Positions 1-6,128 of a DNA stretch of 11,879 bases are shown one piece after another. The translations under genes were made by a program, and so were the position numbers. The number at the start of each line of letters is the position of its first letter. Within the stretch, counting starts at the first letter, position 1. Source of the DNA: Oscillospiraceae bacterium (GTDB lineage Bacteria > Bacillota > Clostridia > Oscillospirales > Oscillospiraceae); contig CAJGCI010000049.1 of NCBI GenBank assembly GCA_904501855.1, forward strand, positions 1 through 11,879. The letters run 5' to 3'. The notes below the pieces were generated by a model. The model saw nothing but the letters and a program-made list of their open reading frames with translations. It did no database searches and had not been told where the DNA came from.

Positions 1-2
1 AC

Positions 3-455
3 GGCCTGTTCCTCCAGAAGGACGGGCAGCGCATCGAACTGGCCTCCGGTCTGGTGCAGTGGGGACGGTTCTACCGGAAAATCCTCCACTCCATCGAGGA
101 CGGAACCTGGAAGAAGAGCGGGAAGGAGACGGAACCGGTGAACTACTGGTGGGGCTTCTCCGCGGATGTGCTGGAGCTCAGCTGCACCGATGCGGTGCCG
201 GAGGGCACCCGGCGGCTGGCGGAGGAATTCCAGCGGTATCTGAGCTGGGGCGTGTGCCATCCCTTCCGGGGCACCTTTACCGACCAGAACGGCGGCGTTC
301 ACGGCAGCAGGGATGAGGAGATGAGTCCCCAGCAGATCGCCGAGATGGACTGGCTGCTGGAGAATGTGGAGGGGACCATCCCCGTGAAAGAGAATCTGAC
401 GGATCCCGCCCGTGAGATGGTGGATCTGCAGGGAGTACTGGAGGAGCGTTTATGA
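3..455 (+). CDS. BMP-family ABC transporter substrate-binding protein, C-terminal part (5' end outside window)
   Basis: The frame is open to the left edge of the window, so this is the last 150 residues of a longer protein; a GTG at 54 is internal, not the start. The visible part carries the hallmarks of the C-terminal lobe of the Bmp/PnrA/Med family of extracellular substrate-binding lipoproteins: a NYWWGFSADVLEL block, PEGTRRLAEEF, HPFRGTFTDQNG and the closing MDWLLENVEG. Members of this family bind nucleosides or related ligands and deliver them to an ABC transporter; the ligand cannot be told from this fragment. Its TGA stop overlaps the ATG of the following metallophosphoesterase (ATGA), so the two are translationally coupled. 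No permease or ATPase gene is in the window. The family call is confident, the transport role is inferred. Confidence 0.75.
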   Translation, partial: GLFLQKDGQRIELASGLVQWGRFYRKILHSIEDGTWKKSGKETEPVNYWWGFSADVLELSCTDAVPEGTRRLAEEFQRYLSWGVCHPFRGTFTDQNGGVHGSRDEEMSPQQIAEMDWLLENVEGTIPVKENLTDPAREMVDLQGVLEERL

Positions 456-1057
456 AGATCTTGGCCATTTCGGATATCGAGAGCAAGGCGTACTGGGATT
501 TCTACCGTCCCGGGATGCTGGATGAGTTCGATCTCATCCTGTCCGCCGGGGATCTGGATCCCGCCTACCTGGAATTCCTTGTCACCATGGCCAAGTGTCC
601 CGTGTTCTATGTGCACGGCAACCACGACGGCCGTTATGAGCAGACACCTCCCGGCGGATGCGAGTGCATCGAGGACCGGGTGGTGGAATATCAGGGACTC
701 CGCATCCTGGGGCTGGGCGGTTCCCACCGGTATAACGGAGGACCCCATCAGTACACCCAGAAGGAGATGCGGCAGCGTCTTCAGCGGACACGGCTTCAGC
801 AGAAGAAGGCTGGGGGCGTGGACATCCTTCTGACCCACGCACCGGCCAGAGGCTTCGGGGACGGAGAGGATCCCTGTCATGAGGGCTTTGACTGCTTCCG
901 GGAATTCCTCACCGCAAAGAAGCCCCGAGTGTTCATCCACGGCCACGTGCATCCCGACGGCGTCAAACGGACGCCCCGGAAGATGATCATCGAGAACACC
1001 ATGATCATCAACGCCTACGAGCGCTATCTTCTGGATCTGGAGATGCCGGGCGATTGA
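452..1057 (+). CDS. Calcineurin-like metallophosphoesterase with altered motif I
   Basis: This 201-residue protein belongs to the calcineurin-like metallophosphoesterase superfamily, which hydrolyses phosphoesters with a two-metal centre. Visible motifs in order are SDIE (residues 7-10), AGDLD (32-36), HGNHDG (55-60), LLTHAP (126-131) and IHGHVH (162-167). These supply Asp8, Asp34, Asn57, His58, His129, His165 and His167. The canonical first motif is Asp-x-His, but here the His is Glu (Glu10), which should change binding of the first metal. The start ATG overlaps the stop of the upstream BMP-family gene, so expression is coupled to it. The substrate is unknown; the neighbour suggests a link to a nucleotide, nucleoside or phosphoester taken up by the cell, which is inference only. 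No signal peptide is seen, so it is probably cytoplasmic. Confidence 0.85.
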   Translation: MKILAISDIESKAYWDFYRPGMLDEFDLILSAGDLDPAYLEFLVTMAKCPVFYVHGNHDGRYEQTPPGGCECIEDRVVEYQGLRILGLGGSHRYNGGPHQYTQKEMRQRLQRTRLQQKKAGGVDILLTHAPARGFGDGEDPCHEGFDCFREFLTAKKPRVFIHGHVHPDGVKRTPRKMIIENTMIINAYERYLLDLEMPGD

Positions 1058-1083
1058 CAGGACACCGCTTCCCGTGGTAGATT
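1054..1083 (+). promoter_or_regulatory. Promoter of the gdx leader and gene
   Basis: A perfect consensus -35 TTGACA (1054-1059) lies across the stop codon of the metallophosphoesterase. It is followed after 18 bp by a weaker -10, TAGATT (1078-1083, 4 of 6 matches). Transcription would start near 1090, just before the structured leader. This gives gdx its own transcript with a leader of about 105 nt. Confidence 0.6.
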
Positions 1084-1103
1084 CGGAAAAAAGAAAATAA
1101 CAA

Positions 1104-1182
1104 GTCCCGCCGCCGGGTGGGAATCGCAAAGCGTCGGTCGGTATCGTTAGGCCTTAGAAGATACCGCACGGCGCTTTTGTTT
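1104..1182 (+). promoter_or_regulatory. Structured leader of gdx; candidate guanidine riboswitch with terminator hairpin
   Basis: Two hairpins precede gdx. The first pairs CCCGCC (1106-1111) with GGTGGG (1116-1121) around a GCCG loop. After a single-stranded AATCGCAAA, the second pairs 1131-1136 with 1169-1174 and 1139-1145 with 1160-1166. It encloses a 14-nt loop containing AGGCCT and is followed by TTTTGTTT, so it looks like an intrinsic terminator placed 20 bases before the AGGAGGG ribosome binding site. The two loops can pair over three bases (GCC with GGC). SMR exporters of this type are commonly controlled by guanidine riboswitches. The ykkC class I core is not visible, and the two-hairpin plus terminator layout is closer to what I recall of class IV (mepA motif). 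The hairpins are seen, the ligand and class are inferred. Confidence 0.55.
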
Positions 1183-1197
1183 ATCAGGAGGGTAACT

Positions 1198-1515
1198 ATG
1201 AAATGGATCATGCTTCTTATCGCAGGGATGACGGAGGTGACCTGGGCCGTGGCCATGAAGGCCTCGGAGGGATTCACGAAGACCGTGCCCGGCATCATCA
1301 CGGTGGTGGGATACATCCTCAGCGCCGTGTTTCTTTCCACGGCGCTGAAGGAGCTGCCGCTGGGCACCGCCTACGCCATGTGGACCGGATTCGGCATCGT
1401 GGGCACCGCCGTGCTGGGGGTGCTGCTGTTTCACGAGAGCATGAGCGTCACCCAGGTGATCTGCGTGCTGCTCATCATCACCGGGATCACGGGACTGAAG
1501 CTCACCGGCTCCTGA
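1198..1515 (+). CDS. gdx: SMR-family guanidinium exporter, Gdx/SugE type
   Basis: This 105-residue protein with four predicted membrane helices belongs to the small multidrug resistance family, Gdx (SugE) subtype, which exchanges protons for guanidinium across the inner membrane as an antiparallel dimer. The N-terminus resembles E. coli SugE closely. Residues known to matter in Gdx proteins are in place: Gly10, Glu13 (the proton/substrate site), Trp16, Ser42, Tyr59 and Trp62, with the GTAYAMWTG signature at 56-64. The start at 1198 is preferred over upstream in-frame ATGs because AGGAGGG lies 5 bases before it, and because a longer start would translate the leader hairpins. It is a single-gene unit with its own promoter, leader and terminator, which suits guanidine-induced expression. 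Paired SMR proteins such as EbrA/B are unlikely because only one gene is present. Confidence 0.9.
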   Translation: MKWIMLLIAGMTEVTWAVAMKASEGFTKTVPGIITVVGYILSAVFLSTALKELPLGTAYAMWTGFGIVGTAVLGVLLFHESMSVTQVICVLLIITGITGLKLTGS

Positions 1516-1525
1516 CAGAATGAAA

Positions 1526-1570
1526 ACGCAGAGCGTACCGCTTTTTTACGGAACGTTCTGCGTCTTTTTC
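1526..1570 (+). terminator. Intrinsic terminator after gdx
   Basis: An 11-bp stem (1526-1536 with 1553-1563, one G-T pair) continues through an A-A mismatch into three more pairs, and is followed by CTTTTTC. It ends the gdx transcript, and lies in the 58-base gap before the convergent esterase stop codon at 1574. The minus-strand side has only a short T run, so use in that direction is possible but weaker. Confidence 0.8.
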
Positions 1571-1573
1571 TGT

Positions 1574-2242
1574 TCAGTCCAGGATCTCCCGGATGCCCCG
1601 CACCGTGCGGGAAACGGGATCGGTAAAGTGGTTGCCGGGATTCAGTTCCCACCGGGTATCGATGCCCAGGGACCGGTAATGGTCCCGGAGGTGCTCCGTG
1701 GTGTCCTGCACCGTGCGGAGGACCGGATGCCGCGTCTTCGCCTCCCGGTCTCCCAGAGACAGGTAGATGCGCTCCGGCATTCTTACCGGCTTCGTTGTTT
1801 TCAGATAATCTTCCGCACCGGGGAACCACAGGGAACCGGACATGCTGGCACACCGGGAGAAGACATCGCACCGGGTGAGGGCATACAGGGCGAACAGCCC
1901 CGCCATGGAGTATCCGGCGATGGCGGTAAAGGAGGGATCTCCGGGGATGTGCTTCAGAGCTTCCGGAAGATATTCCTCCCGGATCCGGGAAAGATGTCTG
2001 TCGGCGCCGCCGGAAAAGGGAGGATCCTTTTTCGACAGAGCAGGGGCCGGCCACGGGGACAGATCATCGTCCCAGCGAAGATCCCGGATAATGAGAAAGG
2101 AAAGATCCAGACCGGAACATGCTTCCGCCACCCGGTCGCCTTCCTCCGCGAAACTGTTCAGGACGATGAGCGGACGATCCGGTGATCGTGAGGGGTACAG
2201 GCAGACGGCGGGTAAGCCATCCGCCAGGAGGACAGATTCCAT
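1574..2242 (-). CDS. Alpha/beta hydrolase, esterase D-like family
   Basis: The 222-residue product resembles the Esterase_D (PF00756-type) alpha/beta hydrolases, which include S-formylglutathione hydrolases, Fes-like siderophore esterases and carbohydrate esterases. The nucleophile elbow is GYSMAG (Ser112). Asp165 in SLGDRE and His205 in NPGNHF are the likely acid and base of the triad. No signal peptide is seen, so it is probably cytoplasmic. The frame is open upstream to 2344, but the ATG at 2242 is chosen because the promoter's -10 (2282-2287) places the transcript start around 2275 and a weak GAAGGGA lies before it; an ATG at 2272 has no ribosome binding site. It is transcribed divergently from the flavodoxin and converges on gdx. 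The substrate is not determinable from sequence. Confidence 0.8.
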   Translation of the reverse strand: MESVLLADGLPAVCLYPSRSPDRPLIVLNSFAEEGDRVAEACSGLDLSFLIIRDLRWDDDLSPWPAPALSKKDPPFSGGADRHLSRIREEYLPEALKHIPGDPSFTAIAGYSMAGLFALYALTRCDVFSRCASMSGSLWFPGAEDYLKTTKPVRMPERIYLSLGDREAKTRHPVLRTVQDTTEHLRDHYRSLGIDTRWELNPGNHFTDPVSRTVRGIREILD

Positions 2243-2260
2243 ATCGGGATCCCTTCTTTC

Positions 2261-2289
2261 TTGCGTTTTCATTCCGGGGAAATTATACT
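2261..2289 (+). promoter_or_regulatory. Promoter of the flavodoxin/histidine phosphatase operon
   Basis: On the plus strand TTGCGT (2261-2266) and TATACT (2284-2289) are 17 bp apart. This predicts a transcript start near 2296 and a leader of about 40 nt before the flavodoxin ATG. The -10 overlaps that of the divergent esterase promoter. Confidence 0.55.
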
Positions 2290-2310
2290 GGAGAAAACCG
2301 AAAACATCAA
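2282..2310 (-). promoter_or_regulatory. Promoter of the esterase gene
   Basis: On the minus strand TTGATG (2305-2310) and a perfect TATAAT (2282-2287) are separated by exactly 17 bp. The -10 shares bases with the -10 of the opposite promoter, so RNA polymerase cannot occupy both at once. Confidence 0.65.
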
Positions 2311-2336
2311 TGATACAAACGATGGGAGAATACAAT

Positions 2337-2804
2337 ATGAGCAAGACACTGATCGCCTATTTTTCCGTTTCCGGAAATACCAAAGCCCTGGCAGGTGTGC
2401 TGGGGACCATGATGAATGCCGATGTCTTTGAGATCCGGCCGGAAGTTCCCTATACCGAGGCGGATGTCCGCTACACCAATCCGCTGGCACGGTGCAACAG
2501 GGAGAAGATCGGAAGAAAGGATGTGGCCATCGCCGAAACCGTCCCGAACTTCGAGGAGTACGACATGGTCTATCTGGGATTTCCCATCTGGTATTACGGC
2601 GCGCCCAACATCATTCAGACCTTCTGTTCCTCCTACGACTGGACCGGAAAGAAAGTGGCCCTTTTTGCCACCTCCGGCGGCAGCGACATCGGAAAGACCA
2701 TGGAGAAGCTGCGCCCGTATTTCAAGGGAGAGCCGGAACTGGTCAGCGCCAGAGTATTTCCCGCACCCGATGAGATCCAGAACTGGGCGGAGGAGATGAA
2801 GTGA
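2337..2804 (+). CDS. Flavodoxin (short-chain, FMN-binding)
   Basis: This 155-residue flavodoxin-fold protein should bind FMN and carry electrons in the cytoplasm or act as a small flavin-dependent oxidoreductase. The phosphate-binding loop is SVSGNTKAL (residues 10-18), a Ser-x-Ser-Gly-Asn-Thr version of the usual Thr-Gly-Asn-Thr loop. The FMN-flanking aromatic segment is GFPIWYYGAP (81-90), and ATSGGSDIGK (111-120) is the second isoalloxazine-side loop. It resembles the flavodoxins of Clostridia often annotated as flavodoxin_4 type. The start at 2337 has GGGAGA 8 bases upstream; the reading frame extends much further 5' without other coding evidence. Its TGA overlaps the GTG of the next gene, so the two form a coupled pair. 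The redox partner is not shown by the neighbours. Confidence 0.87.
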   Translation: MSKTLIAYFSVSGNTKALAGVLGTMMNADVFEIRPEVPYTEADVRYTNPLARCNREKIGRKDVAIAETVPNFEEYDMVYLGFPIWYYGAPNIIQTFCSSYDWTGKKVALFATSGGSDIGKTMEKLRPYFKGEPELVSARVFPAPDEIQNWAEEMK

Positions 2805-3382
2805 TCTACATCATCCGCCACGGACAGACGGAACTGAACAACCGGAAACTTCTGCAGGGAAGAAGCGACCATCCCCTGAATGAGACGGGACGGCAGCAGG
2901 CCGCGGAGGCCGGAGCGCGTCTGCGCAGGGAAGGCATCGTTTTTTCCCGCGTGTATTCCAGCCCTCTCCTCCGCGCCGTGCAGACGGCGGAGATCGTATC
3001 CCCGGGTACGGAGATCCTCACGGACGACCGCCTTCTGGAGATGGATTACGGTCCCTACGAGGGCACGGATCTGTCCCATCCGCCCGAGGAAGTGCTCACC
3101 TTCTTCCGGGATTTCATCCACAATCCCGCGCCGGCAGGCATGGAGCCTCTTTCCAGGGTGGTGGCCCGAGGAGCCAACTTCATGAAGGATCTGGAGGGAA
3201 TGGAGGGCAACATCCTCATTTCCACCCATGCCATTGCCATGAAAGGGATCCTGGAAGCACTGACGGAGGGTTCCGGAGGACGGTACTGGAACACCTATGT
3301 GGGAAACTGCGAAGTGTACCGCACGGAATGGAAAAACGGAGCGTTTTCCACACCGGAACCGGCATTTCCCAACGAAAACTGA
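2801..3382 (+). CDS. Histidine phosphatase family protein (phosphoglycerate mutase-like)
   Basis: This 193-residue protein is a member of the branch 1 histidine phosphatase superfamily (phosphoglycerate mutase, CobC, PhoE relatives). It has the phosphohistidine motif IIRHGQTELN near residues 4-13, the SSPLLRAVQTAE segment that provides the second arginine, LLEMDYGPYEG with the acid residue, and STHAIAMKG with the second histidine. The start is GTG, overlapping the flavodoxin stop (GTGA), with AGGAG 5 bases before it, so it is translationally coupled. The substrate is open: the family covers sugar phosphates, nucleotides and alpha-ribazole phosphate, and no cobalamin genes are nearby. The functional link to the flavodoxin is unexplained. 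A strong terminator follows 19 bases after the stop. Confidence 0.87.
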   Translation: MIYIIRHGQTELNNRKLLQGRSDHPLNETGRQQAAEAGARLRREGIVFSRVYSSPLLRAVQTAEIVSPGTEILTDDRLLEMDYGPYEGTDLSHPPEEVLTFFRDFIHNPAPAGMEPLSRVVARGANFMKDLEGMEGNILISTHAIAMKGILEALTEGSGGRYWNTYVGNCEVYRTEWKNGAFSTPEPAFPNEN

Positions 3383-3401
3383 GACCATATCATGCGTCTG
3401 C

Positions 3402-3436
3402 GCGCCGGATCAATTTCAGATCCGGCGCTTTCGTTT
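3402..3436 (+). terminator. Intrinsic terminator after the histidine phosphatase gene
   Basis: A perfect 10-bp stem, GCGCCGGATC (3402-3411) with GATCCGGCGC (3419-3428), encloses a 7-base loop and is followed by TTTCGTTT. It separates the flavodoxin operon from the TetR operon. Confidence 0.85.
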
Positions 3437-3479
3437 GCCGGAACGGGGATCCGGTGCTCCGAAAAAAACTGAAAACCAG

Positions 3480-3509
3480 TTGTTCCTGAGGATTTTCTTA
3501 TGTTAAAAT
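3480..3509 (+). promoter_or_regulatory. Promoter of the TetR/acetyltransferase/carboxylesterase operon
   Basis: TTGTTC (3480-3485) and TAAAAT (3504-3509) are separated by 18 bp, about 30 bases upstream of the TetR start, in a short AT-rich island within GC-rich surroundings. The -10 lies inside the palindrome at 3497-3520. Confidence 0.55.
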
Positions 3510-3520
3510 ATTAAAATAAG
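3497..3520 (+). promoter_or_regulatory. Candidate TetR operator palindrome
   Basis: The 24-bp stretch from CTTAT (3497-3501) to ATAAG (3516-3520) matches its own reverse complement at 20 of 24 positions and covers the -10 box. It also holds two tandem copies of TTAAAATA (3503-3510, 3511-3518). Its position between the promoter core and the regulator gene fits autorepression. AT-rich palindromes arise easily by chance, so this is suggestive only. Confidence 0.45.
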
Positions 3521-3537
3521 CTGAAGGGGTGATCAGG

Positions 3538-4110
3538 ATGGCGCACTCGGATATCACGAAAAAAGCCCTGGCGGACAGCCTGAAAAAACTGCTGCGCCAG
3601 AGGGGCATCGAAAAGATCACAGTGGAGGAGATCTGCGCGGAATCCATGGTGAGCAGAAGGAGCTTCTATCGGTATTTCGTGGACAAGTTCGATCTTCTGA
3701 CCTGGACCTACAATTACGACTTCTGCCGCATGGTGGAAGTGCGTCCGGACAAGACCATCTGGGACTATTATCCGGAGATCCTGAAGTACATCCATGAAGA
3801 TCCCCAGTTTTTCAAAAACGCCTTTTCCTATACCGGTCAGAATTCCTTCCGGTACTTCTGCTTTGAGAAACTGTATCCGCTGATCCTGAACGATTTCGGC
3901 AATGTGTTCTGCAACGAACGGGAAGCCCGTTTTGCGGTGCAGCATTATGTGTATGCCGCCTTCGACGGTTACGTCTGGTGGCTCAGCCAGCCGGAGATCA
4001 TGCCCTGGGAGGAATACATGGAGCTTTCCATGGGGATCATCCGCACTTCCGCGGAGGGCATCGTCCAGTCCTTCAAGACCTTTGACGCGAAACAGGAGAA
4101 AACACCATGA
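3538..4110 (+). CDS. TetR/AcrR-family transcriptional regulator
   Basis: This 190-residue one-component regulator has an N-terminal TetR helix-turn-helix at about residues 22-52. The segment GIEKITVEEICAES, followed by MVSRRSFYRYFVDKFDLL, is typical. The C-terminal domain is of the short Clostridial type seen in DhaS-like and related TetR proteins, with a conserved YAAFDGYVWWL segment lining the likely ligand pocket. The ATG at 3538 is preferred over the GTG at 3529 because AAGGGG (3524-3529) is spaced 8 bases from the ATG and overlaps the GTG. Its stop overlaps the ATG of the acetyltransferase (ATGA), so regulator and enzymes share one message. Binding to the palindrome over its own promoter would give autoregulation. 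The inducer is unknown. Confidence 0.87.
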   Translation: MAHSDITKKALADSLKKLLRQRGIEKITVEEICAESMVSRRSFYRYFVDKFDLLTWTYNYDFCRMVEVRPDKTIWDYYPEILKYIHEDPQFFKNAFSYTGQNSFRYFCFEKLYPLILNDFGNVFCNEREARFAVQHYVYAAFDGYVWWLSQPEIMPWEEYMELSMGIIRTSAEGIVQSFKTFDAKQEKTP

Positions 4111-4721
4111 CGGAAAAGGAAAAGATGCTGGCAGGCCAGCTGTACGATCCCACGGACGAGGAACTGGTTCAGCTGCGGGAGAATGCCCACGGCTGGAACG
4201 TGGACTATAACGCAGCGAAGGAGACGGAAGAAGATCTCCGGGAAGCGATCATGGACAAACTGGTGCCCAACCGGGGAGAGAACGTGTACTTTCAGGGGCC
4301 GGTGGCCTTCGATTACGGAGTATTCACCTCCGTGGGGGAACGGACCTACGCCAACTTCAATTTCACCTGTCTGGACTGTGCACCGGTGACCATCGGAGCC
4401 GATGTCTTTTTCGGACCCAATGTGTCCATCTATACCGCCATGCATCCCCTGCGATGGCAGGAACGGAACCTGCGGCGGAGGGAGGACGGGTCGGTGTACG
4501 ATCTGGAATATGCAAAGCCTGTGAACATCGGAAACAACTGCTGGATCGGCGGCAGCGTCACCATCTGCGGCGGAGTCACCATCGGAGATGGGTGCGTCAT
4601 CGGCGCCGGCAGCGTCGTGACGCGAGATATCCCGCCCAACTCTCTGGCGGCGGGCGTACCCTGCCGGGTGCTGCGTCCCATTACGGACGGGGACCGGATG
4701 GAGGATAACGAACATGAATGA
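4107..4721 (+). CDS. Hexapeptide-repeat O-acetyltransferase, maltose acetyltransferase-like
   Basis: The 204-residue product is a left-handed beta-helix acetyltransferase of the Maa/NodL/LacA group, which moves acetyl from acetyl-CoA to a hydroxyl of a sugar or similar acceptor. The N-terminal MTEKEKMLAGQLYDPTDEEL is the characteristic Maa cap. Hexapeptide repeats run from about residue 93 to 172, and His113 in YTAMHPL is the expected catalytic base. NNCWIGG (143-149) and the closing GVPCRVLR are family features. It is about 15-20 residues longer than typical Maa, mostly through an acidic C-terminal tail. It overlaps the TetR gene by 4 bases and the carboxylesterase gene by 8, so the three are one coupled operon. 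The acceptor is unknown; the maltose name is by family only. Confidence 0.87.
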   Translation: MTEKEKMLAGQLYDPTDEELVQLRENAHGWNVDYNAAKETEEDLREAIMDKLVPNRGENVYFQGPVAFDYGVFTSVGERTYANFNFTCLDCAPVTIGADVFFGPNVSIYTAMHPLRWQERNLRRREDGSVYDLEYAKPVNIGNNCWIGGSVTICGGVTIGDGCVIGAGSVVTRDIPPNSLAAGVPCRVLRPITDGDRMEDNEHE

Positions 4722-6060
4722 AACAAAACGGAACAATCTGGAGATCGGGACACGGTACGGCGTGGTGGAGGGATTCACCCACGGCGGATGCTCCGTCTGG
4801 TACGGCATCCCCTTCGCAAAGCCTCCCGTGGGAGAACTGGCTTTTCGGCATCCGGAGCCGCCGGAGCCCTGGGAGGGCGTCCGGAAGGCCCATTGCGGTT
4901 CCGCCAATCCCATCCAGTCGAAAGGGGATTTCTCCATCGGCAACAACAGCCAGGACTGCCTGTATCTCAATGTCTTCGTGCCGGAGGAACACACAGGTCC
5001 GCTTCCGGTGATGGTGTGGTTCTACGGCGGCGCCTATAATCAGGGCGGCGCCGGGGCGGTGCGGAAGGACAGCGCGGAGCTCCTCTACGATATGGCTCTG
5101 TTTGCCCGGGAATCGGGCTGCGCCGTGGTCTCCTTCAATTACCGGCAGAATCTGTACGGATTCCTCAATCTGCATTTTCTGGATGAACGTTTCGATCAGA
5201 ACAACGGACTGTACGATCAGATCCAGGCACTGCGTTTCGTAAAGGAGAACATCGCCGCATTCGGAGGAGATCCGGACAACATCACCCTGTTCGGCCAGTC
5301 CGCCGGGGCTTCCTCCATTCTGGCTCTCATGGCGATGAAGGAGGCGGAGGGACTGTTTCACAAGGCCATCGTCATGTCCGCCAACATCGAGCACTTCTAC
5401 ACCGAGGAGGAGAGCCGGAGATACACCTATGACTATCTGAAATTTGCCGGCGTTTCCCGCCCGGAAAATCTGGCTGCACTGAATGAACAACGGGTGTGCG
5501 CCATCAACGAGCGTTACGCCGGAAGACTTATCATGAAAGGGGATGTCCGCTGTGCCTTCTCTCCGGTCATCGACGGAGTGACTCTGAAGGAGGAACCGAA
5601 AAAGGCGGTACAGCGATGCAAGATCCCACTGCTCATCGGCAGCGTTGCCCAGGAGGCGAACCTCTTTATCAAGTGGCTCCCCAAAGCGATCCTTCCCCTG
5701 GCGCCGATGGTCATCGGACTGAAGGTGGAGAAAGGGTCGGCACCGCTGGAGACGCGTGTGAGCGATGCACTGACACAGCATATCTACATCCGGCCGATGC
5801 AGGAGATCCTGGACGGATATTCCGGGCCGGCATGGTGCTACGAGTACCGGTATGTGTACCCCGGCAGCACCATGGGGTGTTATCACACCTGTGAACTGCC
5901 CGTTCTGTTCGGTATCGACCTGCTGGGCAAGGCGGATGACCCGGAATCGATCCGCATGGGTCAGAAGCTGCGCCGGATCTGGGGCACCTTTGCCCGGGAA
6001 GGAGATCCCGGCTGGACACCCTACGCCAAAGGGAAACTGTGTTTCCCCCTCGATTCCTGA
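4714..6060 (+). CDS. Type B carboxylesterase
   Basis: This 448-residue serine hydrolase belongs to the carboxylesterase type B family (para-nitrobenzyl esterase/cholinesterase-like alpha/beta hydrolases) and cleaves carboxylic esters. The N-terminus has YGIPFAKPPVGELAFRHPEP, then QDCLYLNVFVP (80-90). The oxyanion segment is FYGGAY (103-108, with Tyr in place of the usual His of HGGG), the nucleophile elbow is FGQSAGA (Ser196), the acid is likely Glu314 in GSVAQEAN, and the base is His391 in YHTCELPVLFG. No signal peptide is present, so it is probably cytoplasmic. At 448 residues it is a little shorter than the usual 480-550. GGAGG lies 9 bases before its ATG, inside the acetyltransferase gene, whose stop it overlaps. 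An esterase beside an acetyltransferase under one TetR suggests opposed steps on one substrate. Confidence 0.9.
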   Translation: MNETKRNNLEIGTRYGVVEGFTHGGCSVWYGIPFAKPPVGELAFRHPEPPEPWEGVRKAHCGSANPIQSKGDFSIGNNSQDCLYLNVFVPEEHTGPLPVMVWFYGGAYNQGGAGAVRKDSAELLYDMALFARESGCAVVSFNYRQNLYGFLNLHFLDERFDQNNGLYDQIQALRFVKENIAAFGGDPDNITLFGQSAGASSILALMAMKEAEGLFHKAIVMSANIEHFYTEEESRRYTYDYLKFAGVSRPENLAALNEQRVCAINERYAGRLIMKGDVRCAFSPVIDGVTLKEEPKKAVQRCKIPLLIGSVAQEANLFIKWLPKAILPLAPMVIGLKVEKGSAPLETRVSDALTQHIYIRPMQEILDGYSGPAWCYEYRYVYPGSTMGCYHTCELPVLFGIDLLGKADDPESIRMGQKLRRIWGTFAREGDPGWTPYAKGKLCFPLDS

Positions 6061-6066
6061 AAAAAC

Positions 6067-6106
6067 AAACGATCCATGCCGCAATTCGCTGCGGCATGGA
6101 TCGTTT
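6067..6106. terminator. Bidirectional hairpin terminator between carboxylesterase and lipoprotein genes
   Basis: A perfect 17-bp stem (6067-6083 with 6090-6106) encloses the 6-base loop ATTCGC. On the minus strand the stem is followed by a GTTTTTTC-like T run (complement of 6059-6066), a good terminator for the lipoprotein gene. On the plus strand the T content after the stem is poorer (CATGTCTTGTTGTTC), but the stem is very stable and directly follows the carboxylesterase stop. Confidence 0.8.
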
Positions 6107-6128
6107 CATGTCTTGTTGTTCTACGTCG

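Noticed and set aside
299..1129. Long minus-strand open frame opposite the BMP-family and metallophosphoesterase genes
   Set aside because: Shadow of the real genes in GC-rich DNA; the opposite strand carries clear family motifs.
1104..1182. Class I (ykkC), fluoride or preQ1 riboswitch in the gdx leader
   Set aside because: The conserved cores of these classes as I know them are not seen; only hairpins consistent with a different class are present.
1520..2336. Plus-strand open frames across the esterase gene, including an upstream extension of the flavodoxin to 1842
   Set aside because: The minus strand encodes a recognisable esterase; the flavodoxin begins at 2337 with a proper ribosome binding site.
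4681..6084. 467-codon minus-strand open frame opposite the carboxylesterase
   Set aside because: Shadow frame; its translation shows no known motifs, while the plus strand has a complete catalytic triad.
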